Below are positions 16,995 to 24,875 of a stretch of 44,828 bases of DNA, piece by piece. This DNA is from Nocardiopsis listeri NBRC 13360. Its GTDB lineage: Bacteria > Actinomycetota > Actinomycetes > Streptosporangiales > Streptosporangiaceae. Position numbers and translations under genes: made by a program. Within the stretch, counting starts at the first letter, position 1. Each line of letters starts with the position of its first letter. The notes below the pieces were generated by a model that worked only from the letters and a program-made list of their open reading frames with translations, searched no databases and was not told the origin of the DNA. Location: contig NZ_BCSH01000066.1 in assembly GCF_001570765.1 (NCBI RefSeq), positions 1 through 44,828 on the forward strand. The letters run 5' to 3'.

Positions 16995-17537
16995 CTAGTC
17001 GTCCGGTTTTGCCAGGGTCGCGCCCGTTCCGACCATCAGACAGGCCAAAAAGGCCACGATCGCGCCAGGCCCCACGACGACGGAGCTCTCGGGGTCGGTC
17101 GGCCAGACCATCGGCAGCAGGAACGGTGTGGGGAACGCGCAGACCTGCACGGCGAGGTGGAAGCGTCGGTCGTCCGATATCAGTGCGTACAGGGTCAGCG
17201 CCAGGATCAGCACGACCGCGACGAAGACGGCGAGGATCGCCCTGGTGTCGGTGATGGCGGCCCCGAACATCTCCCATCCGGTCATCAGGCCCCTGGGTTC
17301 CAGCCGCAAGGGGAAGTCCTCAGAGCCCAGGGTCGGTGAAACGTCGAACCCGGACCCGTCCCTCCGTGGTCCGCGCAACCACGGCAGCGCGAACGACATG
17401 AACAACGCCACGGCACCGACCACCATGGCGGCCGTGCCCAGACGGAGTCTGCGTTCGTCCGCGTCGAGCCGCCACGTCAGTCGTTCCAACCGATCCAGCC
17501 GCTTCCGGAGTTCGTCGGGGCCTTCCCGTTTCGCCAT
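16995..17537 (-). CDS. four-helix membrane protein, paralogue B
   Basis: A 180-residue protein with the plan of the protein at 15158-15727: a charged helical N-terminus (DELRKRLDRLERLTWRLDA) and about four membrane helices. The shared signature is ALFMSFALPWLR, then SGFDV, then LEPRGLMTGWEMF. It starts at ATG 17537 after GGGAGG. The two paralogues bracket the PP2C gene, which hints at a duplicated functional unit. Function unknown. It ends in a short charged tail. Confidence 0.72.
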   Translation of the reverse strand: MAKREGPDELRKRLDRLERLTWRLDADERRLRLGTAAMVVGAVALFMSFALPWLRGPRRDGSGFDVSPTLGSEDFPLRLEPRGLMTGWEMFGAAITDTRAILAVFVAVVLILALTLYALISDDRRFHLAVQVCAFPTPFLLPMVWPTDPESSVVVGPGAIVAFLACLMVGTGATLAKPDD

Positions 17538-17616
17538 GGGACCTCCCGGGGTCAAGGGTCTTCGATCAGGAGATCCCACTTCGACCCGTTCGGTTCTCGG
17601 ACGTGGCCTTCCGAGA

Positions 17617-18453
17617 TCACGCTTCCCAGCGCTCGCCGGTGATCCGCTCGTAGACCTCGATGTACCGGGCCCGGGTCGCCGCCACGACCTCATCGGGGAT
17701 CTCGGGGCCGGGCGGTGTGCGGTCCCAGTCGGTCACCGTGCTCGACCAGTCCCGCACGAACTGCTTGTCGAACGCGTGCTGGGGCCTGCCCGGCCGCCAG
17801 TCGTCGGCGGGCCAGAACCGCGAGGAGTCGGAGGTCAACACCTCGTCGGCGAGCACGAGGGTGCCGTCCGCCGCACGGCCGAACTCCAGCTTGGTGTCGG
17901 CGATGATGACGCCGCGCTCGGCGGCGATCTCCGCACCGCGCTTGTACACGTCCAGGGTCACCGCACGCAGGCGGTCAGCGGTCTCCTGACCGATCTCCTC
18001 GACCACGTCCGCGAAGGTGATGAACTCGTCGTGCCCCTCGGTCGCCTTGGTGGTGGGGGTGAAGATCGGTTCGGGGAGTTCGGACGCCTCCACCAGGCCT
18101 TCAGGAAGCTTGATCCCCGAGACCGTGCCCTGCTTCTCGTACTCCTTCAGTCCCAGACCGGCGAGGTAGCCGCGGGCGATCCACTCCACCGGCAGCATGG
18201 TGAGCTTCTGGCAGCGCACCGCGCGGCCGGCCCATTCCTCGGGCACGTCGGTGGCGGAGACGACGTGGTTGGGCACCACGTCGGCGAGCTGCTCGAACCA
18301 CCACAGCGACAGCCGGGTGAGGATCTTGCCCTTGTCGGGGACCGGGGTGGGCAGCACGACGTCGTAGACGCTCACGCGGTCCGAGGCCACCAGGATGAGG
18401 TCGTCACCGTCGGCGTAGACGTCGCGTACCTTGCCCGAGTGCAGCAGTTCCAT
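17617..18453 (-). CDS. purC: SAICAR synthetase (purine biosynthesis)
   Basis: A 278-residue phosphoribosylaminoimidazole-succinocarboxamide synthase, which joins aspartate to CAIR with ATP in de novo purine synthesis. Motifs in order: HSGKVRDVY, ILVASDRVSVYDVVLPT, PDKGKILTRLSLWWF, the conserved LPVEWIARGYLAG, IIADTKLEFG, LADEVLTSDSSRFW and QFVRDW. The length is normal. AGGAG precedes the ATG at 18453 and overlaps the stop of the upstream GntR gene seven bases away, so regulator and enzyme form one transcript. Other pur genes are not in the window. Confidence 0.96.
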   Translation of the reverse strand: MELLHSGKVRDVYADGDDLILVASDRVSVYDVVLPTPVPDKGKILTRLSLWWFEQLADVVPNHVVSATDVPEEWAGRAVRCQKLTMLPVEWIARGYLAGLGLKEYEKQGTVSGIKLPEGLVEASELPEPIFTPTTKATEGHDEFITFADVVEEIGQETADRLRAVTLDVYKRGAEIAAERGVIIADTKLEFGRAADGTLVLADEVLTSDSSRFWPADDWRPGRPQHAFDKQFVRDWSSTVTDWDRTPPGPEIPDEVVAATRARYIEVYERITGERWEA

Positions 18454-18460
18454 GTCGCTC

Positions 18461-19201
18461 CTACCTGGAGATCTCGTAGTCGTAGGTGGTCCAGCGGCGG
18501 GCGACGGAGACGGACCGGCCGAACTCGATCACGTCGCCCTCGGCGTCGAGCACCCAGTTCTGTTTGCGCAGCACCGGGGAACCCAGCGGGATGTTCAAGG
18601 CCGCGGAGTCCTCTTGCGAGGCGATGTCGGCGCGAAGTTGGTCCTTGCCGGCGGCGGGGGCGAGTCCCGCGGTCTCCTCCACGTACTTGGGGGTTCCCTG
18701 GGGCAGCCGTTCCACCTCCAGCAGCAGTGGAGCCTTGGCCGCCAGCTCGCCCTTGAACCAGGACGTACTGACCGAAGAGGGCACGTCGTCTCGGAAGGCG
18801 ACCCTCCGACGCCGGATGACGTCGGTCCCCACAGGAACGCCCAGGGCGTCCGCGATCGCCTCAGGGGCCGGCACCAACTCGGCCGCGTGGACCTCGGCCC
18901 GCTCGTGATCCGCGTAGATCCTGCCCTGGAGGCTGTGCACCACCCGGTCCCGGGCGCTGGCCGCCGCCTGGTCACGGGTGACGATGGTCCCCCGGCCGGG
19001 TTCGCCCCGAACCAGGCCTTCGGCCTTGAGCACCCCGACGACCTTGGTCGCGGTGGCGAGCGAGATCTTCCACTTGGCACTGATGGTGCGCACCGAGTCG
19101 ATCTTCTCCCCGTCGGGAAGGGCACCGGACTCGATCTCGGCCCTGATGTGCTCGGCGACCTGTAGGTAGGGCGGATCGGTGCGTTGAACCTGAGGGGACA
19201 C
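18461..19201 (-). CDS. GntR/HutC-family transcriptional regulator
   Basis: A 246-residue regulator with an N-terminal winged helix (PPYLQVAEHIRAEIESGALP, then SVRTISAKWKISLATATKVV) and a C-terminal UTRA ligand domain from about residue 85 on. UTRA domains bind small effectors such as sugar phosphates or histidine-pathway intermediates. I choose GTG 19201 because AAGGAG lies six bases upstream; an ATG at 19225 is possible. It is co-transcribed with purC, so it may control purine synthesis in response to a nucleotide or precursor. A strong dyad at 19229-19246 is probably its own operator. Confidence 0.85.
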   Translation of the reverse strand: MSPQVQRTDPPYLQVAEHIRAEIESGALPDGEKIDSVRTISAKWKISLATATKVVGVLKAEGLVRGEPGRGTIVTRDQAAASARDRVVHSLQGRIYADHERAEVHAAELVPAPEAIADALGVPVGTDVIRRRRVAFRDDVPSSVSTSWFKGELAAKAPLLLEVERLPQGTPKYVEETAGLAPAAGKDQLRADIASQEDSAALNIPLGSPVLRKQNWVLDAEGDVIEFGRSVSVARRWTTYDYEISR

Positions 19202-19228
19202 GGCCGGCTCCTTGATGGCGAACACGGC

Positions 19229-19246
19229 AAGCGTACTAGAACGCTT
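19229..19246. promoter_or_regulatory. GntR/HutC operator candidate
   Basis: AAGCGTACTAGAACGCTT is a dyad with perfect 6-base arms around a CTAG centre. HutC-family operators such as the DasR site also centre on TCTAGA. It is 28 bases upstream of the chosen regulator start, in the right place for autoregulation of gntR-purC. Confidence 0.6.
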
Positions 19247-19297
19247 ACGTTCGCGACCTAGGACGCCCGGGAAGCGAGCGATTCCTCGCTCGACGCC

Positions 19298-19330
19298 AAA
19301 AAGCCCGGAGCCAAAGGGCCTCCGGGCCTT
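19298..19330 (-). terminator. terminator of the tRNA cluster
   Basis: On the minus strand GGCCCGGAG and CTCCGGGC pair around a short loop and are followed by TTTTT. It ends the Glu-Asp-Phe tRNA transcript and is one of the few T-tract terminators here. Confidence 0.85.
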
Positions 19331-19348
19331 GATGCTGGTCCTGATGTG

Positions 19349-19422
19349 TGGCTAGGGGCGGGGTCGAACCGCCGACCTTCCGCTTTTCAGGCGGACGCTC
19401 GTACCAACTGAGCTACCTAGCC
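19349..19422 (-). tRNA. tRNA-Phe (GAA)
   Basis: A full 74-nt cloverleaf on the minus strand: acceptor GGCTAGG with CCTAGCC, anticodon arm TCCGC-CTGAAAA-GCGGA with anticodon GAA, T arm GGCGGTTCGACCCCGCC. It is the last tRNA of the cluster. Confidence 0.95.
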
Positions 19423-19445
19423 GCGGCGCCGATCGGCGACGCTTG

Positions 19446-19520
19446 CGGTCCTGACGGGATTTGAACCCGCGGCCTCCACCTTGACAGGGTGGCGAGCACT
19501 CCTAACTGCTCCACAGGACC
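19446..19520 (-). tRNA. tRNA-Asp (GTC), copy 2
   Basis: Base for base identical to the tRNA at 13721-13795 over all 75 positions, while flanks differ. Anticodon GTC lies in the loop CTGTCAA. It is the middle tRNA of the cluster. Confidence 0.95.
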
Positions 19521-19610
19521 TTGTTCAGTTGTCACACCGAGCTGATCGGGCCCGGTGCTTCGCTGCGGTTCCCATTCTGCCAGATGCCCGGCAGTGGTCT
19601 GACCGCTTCG

Positions 19611-19683
19611 TACCCCCAACGGGATTCGAACCCGCGCTACCGCCTTGAAAGGGCGGCGTCCTGGGCCGCTAGACGATGGGGGC
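19611..19683 (-). tRNA. tRNA-Glu (TTC)
   Basis: A 73-nt cloverleaf on the minus strand: acceptor GCCCCCA with TGGGGGT (a G-U closing pair), anticodon arm CCGCC-CTTTCAA-GGCGG with anticodon TTC, T arm CGGGTTCGAATCCCG. It is the first tRNA of the cluster. Confidence 0.95.
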
Positions 19684-19777
19684 CCGTGTAGACGTCCCAA
19701 GCATAGGGGAGAATTCCACCAACGCCAAAGTGAATGTCCGGACCGATCGACACCCCCGCCGACCGGGGGCTTCCGGG

Positions 19778-21313
19778 TCAGGGCGTGGCCTCCTCCTCTT
19801 CGGTTTCCTCCTCCTCGCCGACGACCCGGTCGGGGTCCTCCTCGATGTGCCGCTCGACCTGCGCGGACGTGAGACCGACACCGCCGAGGTCGATGTCGTC
19901 GCGCGCCTGGAGGCGGCCGGTCTCGGCGTCGAAGTACAACACTGACGCCTGGTAGGGCGTGGGCCGGTCCGTGCCGTGATCGAGCCCGCTCAAGCCGGCG
20001 CCGCCCGTCGAACCCTGAACGAGGAACCTGGTGCCCTCCTGGGTGAGCTCGGTGGACCGCGTGTGCTCGTTACCCGCCAGTGCGAGGGGCACCACCCCGT
20101 CGAACGGCCGCGCTTGGGTCTGGGTGTGCAGGACCGCGACGTCGACGTCGGTGTCGCCGCCCTCGACCGAGGCCGCCTGTTTCTCCCCGAGCTCCCTCAC
20201 GTCGGCCTCGTCGGGGTTGAGCCGGGTGGCGTCCGGAACGAACCTGGGGTCGCCGGCGCCGAAGAAGGTGAGCCCGCCGACCTCCTCGGTGTCCCCGTCC
20301 AGGACCACCGCGTTGGGCTGGGCCTCCACCGCCCGCTGGGTACCCACCGAGTCGTGCTGACCGCGCACCCACACGTAGGGCACGTCGAGCTTGCCGATCT
20401 CATCGGCGAAGACGTCCTCCGCCGCGCTGCCGCGTTCGGTGAGGTCGCCGGAGTCCACGATCACGTCCGCCCCGTACTGCTCCCGCAGGGTGCCGATGAT
20501 GCTCCACGAAGCCGGGTTCAGCTGGATGTCGGACACGTGCAGTACCCGGATGACCGACTCGTCCTCCTCATAGGTCGGCAGAGACGAGGTGGCCTGGTAG
20601 ATCATCGCCACGTTGCCGACGAGTCCGGCGAGCTGCTCCTGGTACTCGGTGAACCGTCCTACGACGTCGTCGACGCTGCCGACCACCGCCGGGGCCTCCC
20701 CGATGAGGCCGGTGAAGCGCGGTTGGACGATGGCGCTGGGGTTGAACGTCAAAGCCGCCACACCACCGATCCCCGCCAGGACGACGACGGAGGTCGCGGC
20801 GCTCGCCAGGGCTCGCCAGGCGTTACGGAACAGCAGCAGCCCCATCAAGGCCGCGCCGAGGGTCGCCGCGAGGAGCGAGCGCAACACCAGGGCGGTCACG
20901 CCGCTGGTGAGGTCGGCTCCGATGCCCGCGGCCATCCGGTCGATGGCCTCCGGGTCGGTGAACATCTCCTGGGCCGCGGAGCTGCGGATCTCGGTGATGG
21001 CCGCTTCGATCCGCAACGGGGCGGTGTGGGTGTCGAAGGCCAACTGCCCGAGGGGAGCGACGTCGACCACCGTCTCCCCGTGCCACTGGGGGCTCAGCGA
21101 GAAAGTGACGTCCGCGGGACCGATGGGGGTGACCACCTGTCCGCCCAGAGCCAGACCGAGCCAGCCGCCGAGGAGACCCGCCACCACGACACAGCCCCAG
21201 CGCCACAGACGCCCGGTGCGCCATCGCGCGAGGGCGGCGCGTGAACGTCCGAGGCTCGCACGGGAGCGGTCGAGGGCACCACGGAAGTCGAATGCGCGGA
21301 TCTGTGACAACAC
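19778..21313 (-). CDS. membrane-anchored metallophosphoesterase with altered ligands
   Basis: A 511-residue protein. An N-terminal helix (WGCVVVAGLLGGWLGLALGG) and two more hydrophobic helices near residues 145-190 anchor it; a calcineurin-like phosphoesterase domain fills residues 250-460. Its motifs are HVSDIQLN, VDSGDLTERG, VRGQHDS, VLHTQTQ and AGNEHTRS. In the standard fold these are DxH, GD, GNHD/E, H and GHxH, so three metal ligands are replaced (His to Gln, Asn to Gln, His to Asn). The acidic tail (EEEETEEEE) is unusual. It may be a phosphoesterase of changed metal use or an inactive binding domain. It starts at GTG 21313, divergent from a zincin. Confidence 0.85.
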   Translation of the reverse strand: MLSQIRAFDFRGALDRSRASLGRSRAALARWRTGRLWRWGCVVVAGLLGGWLGLALGGQVVTPIGPADVTFSLSPQWHGETVVDVAPLGQLAFDTHTAPLRIEAAITEIRSSAAQEMFTDPEAIDRMAAGIGADLTSGVTALVLRSLLAATLGAALMGLLLFRNAWRALASAATSVVVLAGIGGVAALTFNPSAIVQPRFTGLIGEAPAVVGSVDDVVGRFTEYQEQLAGLVGNVAMIYQATSSLPTYEEDESVIRVLHVSDIQLNPASWSIIGTLREQYGADVIVDSGDLTERGSAAEDVFADEIGKLDVPYVWVRGQHDSVGTQRAVEAQPNAVVLDGDTEEVGGLTFFGAGDPRFVPDATRLNPDEADVRELGEKQAASVEGGDTDVDVAVLHTQTQARPFDGVVPLALAGNEHTRSTELTQEGTRFLVQGSTGGAGLSGLDHGTDRPTPYQASVLYFDAETGRLQARDDIDLGGVGLTSAQVERHIEEDPDRVVGEEEETEEEEATP

Positions 21314-21406
21314 ACCCCCATCATGCCGTCGTCGCGGACCGTTCCCAATGCTTCATCCCGACCAGAGTGTTATGTCTCTTCCTCACGACCGCCCGAAGGC
21401 ACCACA

Positions 21407-21757
21407 ATGACGGGTGTGGTCGAACTGACGCGCAGGGACTTCGAGGAACTGGTGGCCGACGCCCTGGACCAGATCCCGCCCGAGCTCTCCCGACTGATGG
21501 ACAACGTGGTCATCACGGTCGAGGACGAGTCTCCGGAGGGACTGCTCGGGTTGTACGAGGGGATCCCGCTCACCGAGCGGGGCGATTCCTACTTCGGGGT
21601 GCTACCGGATCAGATCTTCATCTACCGACGCAACATCTGCGCGATCGTCGAGACACCGGACGAGGTGGTCCACGAGGTACTGGTGACCGTGGTCCACGAG
21701 ATCGCGCACCACTTCGGCATCGACGACTCGCGTCTGACCGAGCTCGGTTGGGGATGA
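21407..21757 (+). CDS. zincin-like metallopeptidase (DUF1025 type)
   Basis: A 116-residue protein of the small zincin-like group. The motif VVHEIAHHFGID at about residues 95-106 supplies HExxH with a downstream Gly-Ile-Asp, and the preceding strand DQIFIYRRNIC is also conserved in this family. Members are predicted zinc peptidases without known substrates. I start it at ATG 21407 with GAAGG seven bases upstream. It is followed by a terminator hairpin and is divergent from the metallophosphoesterase gene. Confidence 0.87.
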   Translation: MTGVVELTRRDFEELVADALDQIPPELSRLMDNVVITVEDESPEGLLGLYEGIPLTERGDSYFGVLPDQIFIYRRNICAIVETPDEVVHEVLVTVVHEIAHHFGIDDSRLTELGWG

Positions 21758-21783
21758 GCGGTCGGCGCGACGTCGGAACGCCG

Positions 21784-21826
21784 TTCCAGGGGGACCACGG
21801 ACCGTCGACGGAAAGGCCCCCTGGAA
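21784..21826 (+). terminator. terminator of the zincin gene
   Basis: A perfect 10-bp stem, TTCCAGGGGG (21784-21793) with CCCCCTGGAA (21817-21826), lies 27 bases past the stop codon. The loop is rather long at 23 bases. Confidence 0.6.
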
Positions 21827-22079
21827 AACTCCACTCGCCTTCGACCCGGCGTTCCAGCACACCCTTCCCCACTCCACTTCACAAGGAGCGACCTGGGAAG
21901 ACAATCCGCGCGTAGACTCGCCGGCACATCGCCGAATCCCATTCGGGGGCATTACCCGGAGCAACGAATCAGATACGAATTTCCCCGAACGACTTGCCAG
22001 GTCGCCCACCATCCGGAACCGTTGGTCATTGGGACACGACACAGCGTGATTTCAACCCTGTAACAGTAGGGAGTGCCCC
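21827..22079. other. upstream region of the MFS gene
   Basis: About 250 bases with no gene on either strand. It becomes less GC-rich from about 21970 on. I found no strong operator dyad. The GTG of the transporter at 22080 has AGGGAG six bases upstream. Confidence 0.35.
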
Positions 22080-23420
22080 GTGGGCAATCCGAGCATCGAC
22101 GATGCCCCCGACAACGAGGACCACGGGTCCTCGGCGGCTCAGGAGGCCCGGAAGAACGAGTGGCGGCGCAGTTACCGCGACGTCATGGCCATCGGTGAGT
22201 TCCGCTCCATGTGGCTCGCCCACGCCCTGTCCGTGGTCGGTACCAACCTGCTGAACATCGCGACCTCGCTGCTGGTCTACCACGTGACCGAGTCCGCGTT
22301 CGCCGCGGGGATCACCCTCGCCCTGAACTTCCTGCCACCGCTGATCGGCGGCCCGCTCCTGTCCGGACTCGCCGACATCCTGCCTCGTCGCCGGGTGATG
22401 ATCGCCTGTGACGTCCTCAGGGCCGCGGTCATCGTCCTCATCGGCGTGCCGGGGATGCCGGTCTGGGCGGTCTGGGCACTGATGTTCCTCGTAGTGCTAC
22501 CGGGGATCCCCTTCGCCGCCGCACGCGCCGCGCTGCTCACCCAGATCATCCAGGGCGAACGCTACGTCGCCAGTACCACGATCATCCAGCTGACCGCCCA
22601 GCTCGGCATGCTCCTCGGCCTCATCGCGGGCGGCGTGATCGTGTCGTTCATCGGTCCCAACATCACCGTGATGGGCACCGGCCTGTTGTTCGCGCTGTCC
22701 GCGCTCATCGTGCTGTTCGGCGTCCGGGCCCGTCCCCTGCCCGAACCGGAAGGGGGCGCCGATGACACGGAGGCGCCCAAGCGCCCCGGCCTGCTGTCGA
22801 TGTTCCGGGACGGTGCGAAGCTGGTCTTCACCGACGCCAAGCTGCGCACGCTCGTCCTGCTCGCCTGGCTCGCCGGGCTGTACGGAATCCCCTACGGTCT
22901 GGCCACACCCATGGCCGACGAGGCGGGTGCCGGCGCGACGGCGACCGGGTTCATCATGGCCGGCGCGTCGATCGGCGCCCTGTTCGGTGGTCTGATCCTC
23001 ACCCGTCTGGTGCCACCACCGACGCGGATGCGGCTGCTCGGCCCGCTCGCCGTACTGACGTCGGTGCCGCTCCTGCTGTGGTTCTTCGAGGCGCCACTGT
23101 GGCTGATGGTGGTCGCCCTGATCGCGTGCGGAGCGGCGGGTTCCTACCAGTTCGTTGCCAACGCCGCGTTCGTGCTGTGCGTGCCACAGGAGGGGCGTGC
23201 ACAAGCGTTCGGGCTCGCCGCCTCCGGACTTCAGGTGGCCCAGGGGATCGGCATCCTGATCGCCAGCTACTTCGTGGAGTCCTTCGGTACCGGTCCGGTC
23301 ATCGCCTGGGCGGGTGTGCTCGGTGTGCTGAGCGCCGCGTTCCTGGCGGCCCGGTGGTCCCGGATGGCCGGTCGGACGATCGCCCGCATGGAGGCGACGG
23401 AGTCGGAACGCTCTCCCTAG
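22080..23420 (+). CDS. MFS transporter (DHA3/EntS-like exporter)
   Basis: A 446-residue major facilitator with twelve predicted helices in two halves. The opening helix FRSMWLAHALSVVGTNLLNI, the loop SGLADILPRRRVMIACDVLRA between helices 2 and 3 (the MFS signature of the DHA3/MFS_3 group) and a central cytoplasmic loop with TEAPKRPGLLSMFRDG are visible. Members of this group export macrolides, siderophores or other small molecules. It starts at GTG 22080. No biosynthetic or regulator gene sits directly beside it, so the substrate is unknown. Confidence 0.88.
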   Translation: MGNPSIDDAPDNEDHGSSAAQEARKNEWRRSYRDVMAIGEFRSMWLAHALSVVGTNLLNIATSLLVYHVTESAFAAGITLALNFLPPLIGGPLLSGLADILPRRRVMIACDVLRAAVIVLIGVPGMPVWAVWALMFLVVLPGIPFAAARAALLTQIIQGERYVASTTIIQLTAQLGMLLGLIAGGVIVSFIGPNITVMGTGLLFALSALIVLFGVRARPLPEPEGGADDTEAPKRPGLLSMFRDGAKLVFTDAKLRTLVLLAWLAGLYGIPYGLATPMADEAGAGATATGFIMAGASIGALFGGLILTRLVPPPTRMRLLGPLAVLTSVPLLLWFFEAPLWLMVVALIACGAAGSYQFVANAAFVLCVPQEGRAQAFGLAASGLQVAQGIGILIASYFVESFGTGPVIAWAGVLGVLSAAFLAARWSRMAGRTIARMEATESERSP

Positions 23421-23457
23421 GAGGCGCGCCCGTCTCCGTCGTCTCCGGCCGTGTCGG

Positions 23458-23580
23458 TCACTGTTCCCCCGAACCGTGGTCCGAGGCGTGGTCACGGACC
23501 TCCTCGGTCTCGTGCTCCTCGCGCGGGCACCGGGGGTCCCTCCGGTGCCAGTCCGGGTGTGCCCTCAAGGTCCACATCAT
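23458..23580 (-). CDS. possible 40-residue protein coupled to PspC
   Basis: A short reading frame begins with an ATG that overlaps the PspC stop codon as TGATG, which favours translational coupling. The product is 40 residues, very hydrophilic and rich in Glu, Asp, His and Arg (start MMWTLRAHPDWHRR, end SDHGSGEQ). Its third codon positions are mostly G or C. I do not know the family. It may be a real small protein of the PspC transcript or chance coding in a GC-rich tail. Confidence 0.4.
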   Translation of the reverse strand: MMWTLRAHPDWHRRDPRCPREEHETEEVRDHASDHGSGEQ

Positions 23581-23840
23581 CAGTTCCGGCTCTCCTTTCC
23601 TTGGAAGTTACGGACGATCTGCTCCAGCAGTGAACGCTGCTCGCTCTGTGACGGCATGATCAGCCAGGCCACGATGTAGACGAACACACCGCTGAAGCCG
23701 AGCAGGGTGAAGACGGCGAAGAGGACGCGCACCAGCGTGGAGTCGATCCCCGTGTAGGTGGCGATACCGCCACAGACACCGGTCAGGAAACGGTCGGATT
23801 CGCTGCGTTGGAGTCGCTTGCTCCCGAAGTTCTCGCTCAT
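23580..23840 (-). CDS. PspC-domain envelope-stress protein
   Basis: An 86-residue protein with the full PspC domain: a short basic lead (KRLQRSESDRFLTGVCGGIA), TYTGIDSTLVRVLFAVFTLL, and the membrane helix pair ending in VYIVAWLIMP. PspC proteins are inner-membrane components or toxins of the phage-shock response; in actinomycetes they often occur near two-component kinases with fused PspC domains. I start it at ATG 23840. The C-terminus is a charged helix. A 40-residue frame overlaps its stop. Confidence 0.9.
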   Translation of the reverse strand: MSENFGSKRLQRSESDRFLTGVCGGIATYTGIDSTLVRVLFAVFTLLGFSGVFVYIVAWLIMPSQSEQRSLLEQIVRNFQGKESRN

Positions 23841-23912
23841 GGTTCCAGCGTGCCCGTTCCTTGCGACAGTTCCCATCGGGGACAGCCCTGGGCGTCCCCT
23901 GACTTCCGCCCC

Positions 23913-23933
23913 GGGCCCTCAGGGGGAGGGCCC
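23913..23933 (-). terminator. terminator candidate of the TetR gene
   Basis: GGGCCCT (23913-23919) pairs with AGGGCCC (23927-23933) around a 7-base loop, about 90 bases past the TetR stop. No T tract follows. Confidence 0.4.
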
Positions 23934-24025
23934 TCACCGAGGCAAAACCCCTATTAATGGGACGAAACGGGACACAAGCGCGTTCCATGACTTGAGCCAC
24001 AACCTCCAAAAAGGGGAGACCGGGA

Positions 24026-24631
24026 TCAATCCGTCGCCCCGAAGGCCTCGCCCAGGTTCACGAACGCCTTCCGGAACAGATCGCGCGCCGCCTCGATGTC
24101 CCCGGCGTCCCCGTAGGGGACCCGCTTCACGGTGTGCCGGATGACGGACATGGCCGCGCCGGCGATCACCTGGGAGCGGAAGTCGTCCTCGGGCGCCCCG
24201 GTCCGCTGGGCGACCGCGGTGGCCAGCCCCTGCTCGGCGCTGTGGAGGCGACCGAGGAAGACGGGCAGCAGTTGGGGCTCCCGGTCCAGGAGTTCCTTGC
24301 GCTGGGTCGCCTCGGCCCGGTGGGCGGCGAGGCCGCCGGGGCCGGCCAGGGAGTTGATGAGGAGGTGGACGAGGTCCTCGGAGAAGTCGCCCGTGGGACC
24401 ACCCTCGATGAACTCCTCCCGATCCGCCTCGTCCGGGCTGATGGGGGCGTCACCGATGAGGGCGTCCTCTTTGGTGGCGAAGTAGTTGAAGAAGGTACGG
24501 GCGGAGACGTCGGCCTCGGCCGCGATCTCCTCGACCGTCACCTTCTCCAGTCCGCGCTCCAGGGTGAGCCTGACCGCGGCACCCTGGAGGGCACGCCTCG
24601 TGGCCTGCTTCTTTCGCTCCCGCAGCCCCAT
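24026..24631 (-). CDS. TetR-family transcriptional repressor
   Basis: A 201-residue regulator. The N-terminal helix-turn-helix is textbook: RALQGAAVRLTLERGLEKVT, then VEEIAAEADVSARTFFNYFA and TKEDAL. The ligand-binding part is of the kind that often controls multidrug or MFS efflux genes. AGGAGG stands four bases before the ATG at 24631. The intergenic side contains an AT-rich stretch with two TTTTTTCA repeats, probably its operator and promoter. The divergently placed gene it might control is only a remnant here (24716-24870). Confidence 0.9.
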   Translation of the reverse strand: MGLRERKKQATRRALQGAAVRLTLERGLEKVTVEEIAAEADVSARTFFNYFATKEDALIGDAPISPDEADREEFIEGGPTGDFSEDLVHLLINSLAGPGGLAAHRAEATQRKELLDREPQLLPVFLGRLHSAEQGLATAVAQRTGAPEDDFRSQVIAGAAMSVIRHTVKRVPYGDAGDIEAARDLFRKAFVNLGEAFGATD

Positions 24632-24715
24632 CGGCCCTCCTTGCACACTGCTGATTTTTTCAGGACGCGCAAATATTCTCAACGTGTATTTTTTCACTCG
24701 GTTCGACACACGTCG

Positions 24716-24870
24716 ATGAACGTACACGACCCCGCCGCCGCCCCACCGGCACCAACGCCGACGAGTGGTTCGCCCTGAACTCCCTGGACGCCCGGAACCG
24801 GACGGTCCGCGTCACCGAGGACGCCACCGTCCACGGCCACGCCCACTCCGTCCCCTCTCCGGGGCCGAGA
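24716..24870 (+). pseudogene. frameshifted gene remnant beside TetR
   Basis: An ATG at 24716 opens a frame that stops after 20 codons. From 24751 a different frame (one base short) reads TNADEWFALNSLDARN and onward to VHGHAHSV, about 38 codons whose third bases are almost all G or C, a strong coding signature. Adding one base in the run near 24746-24750 joins the two frames into one protein. The signal fades at about 24865, where the convergent response regulator gene ends. I read this as the broken 5' end of a lost gene, possibly the TetR target. The family is not recognised. Confidence 0.45.
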
Positions 24871-24875
24871 CGAGA

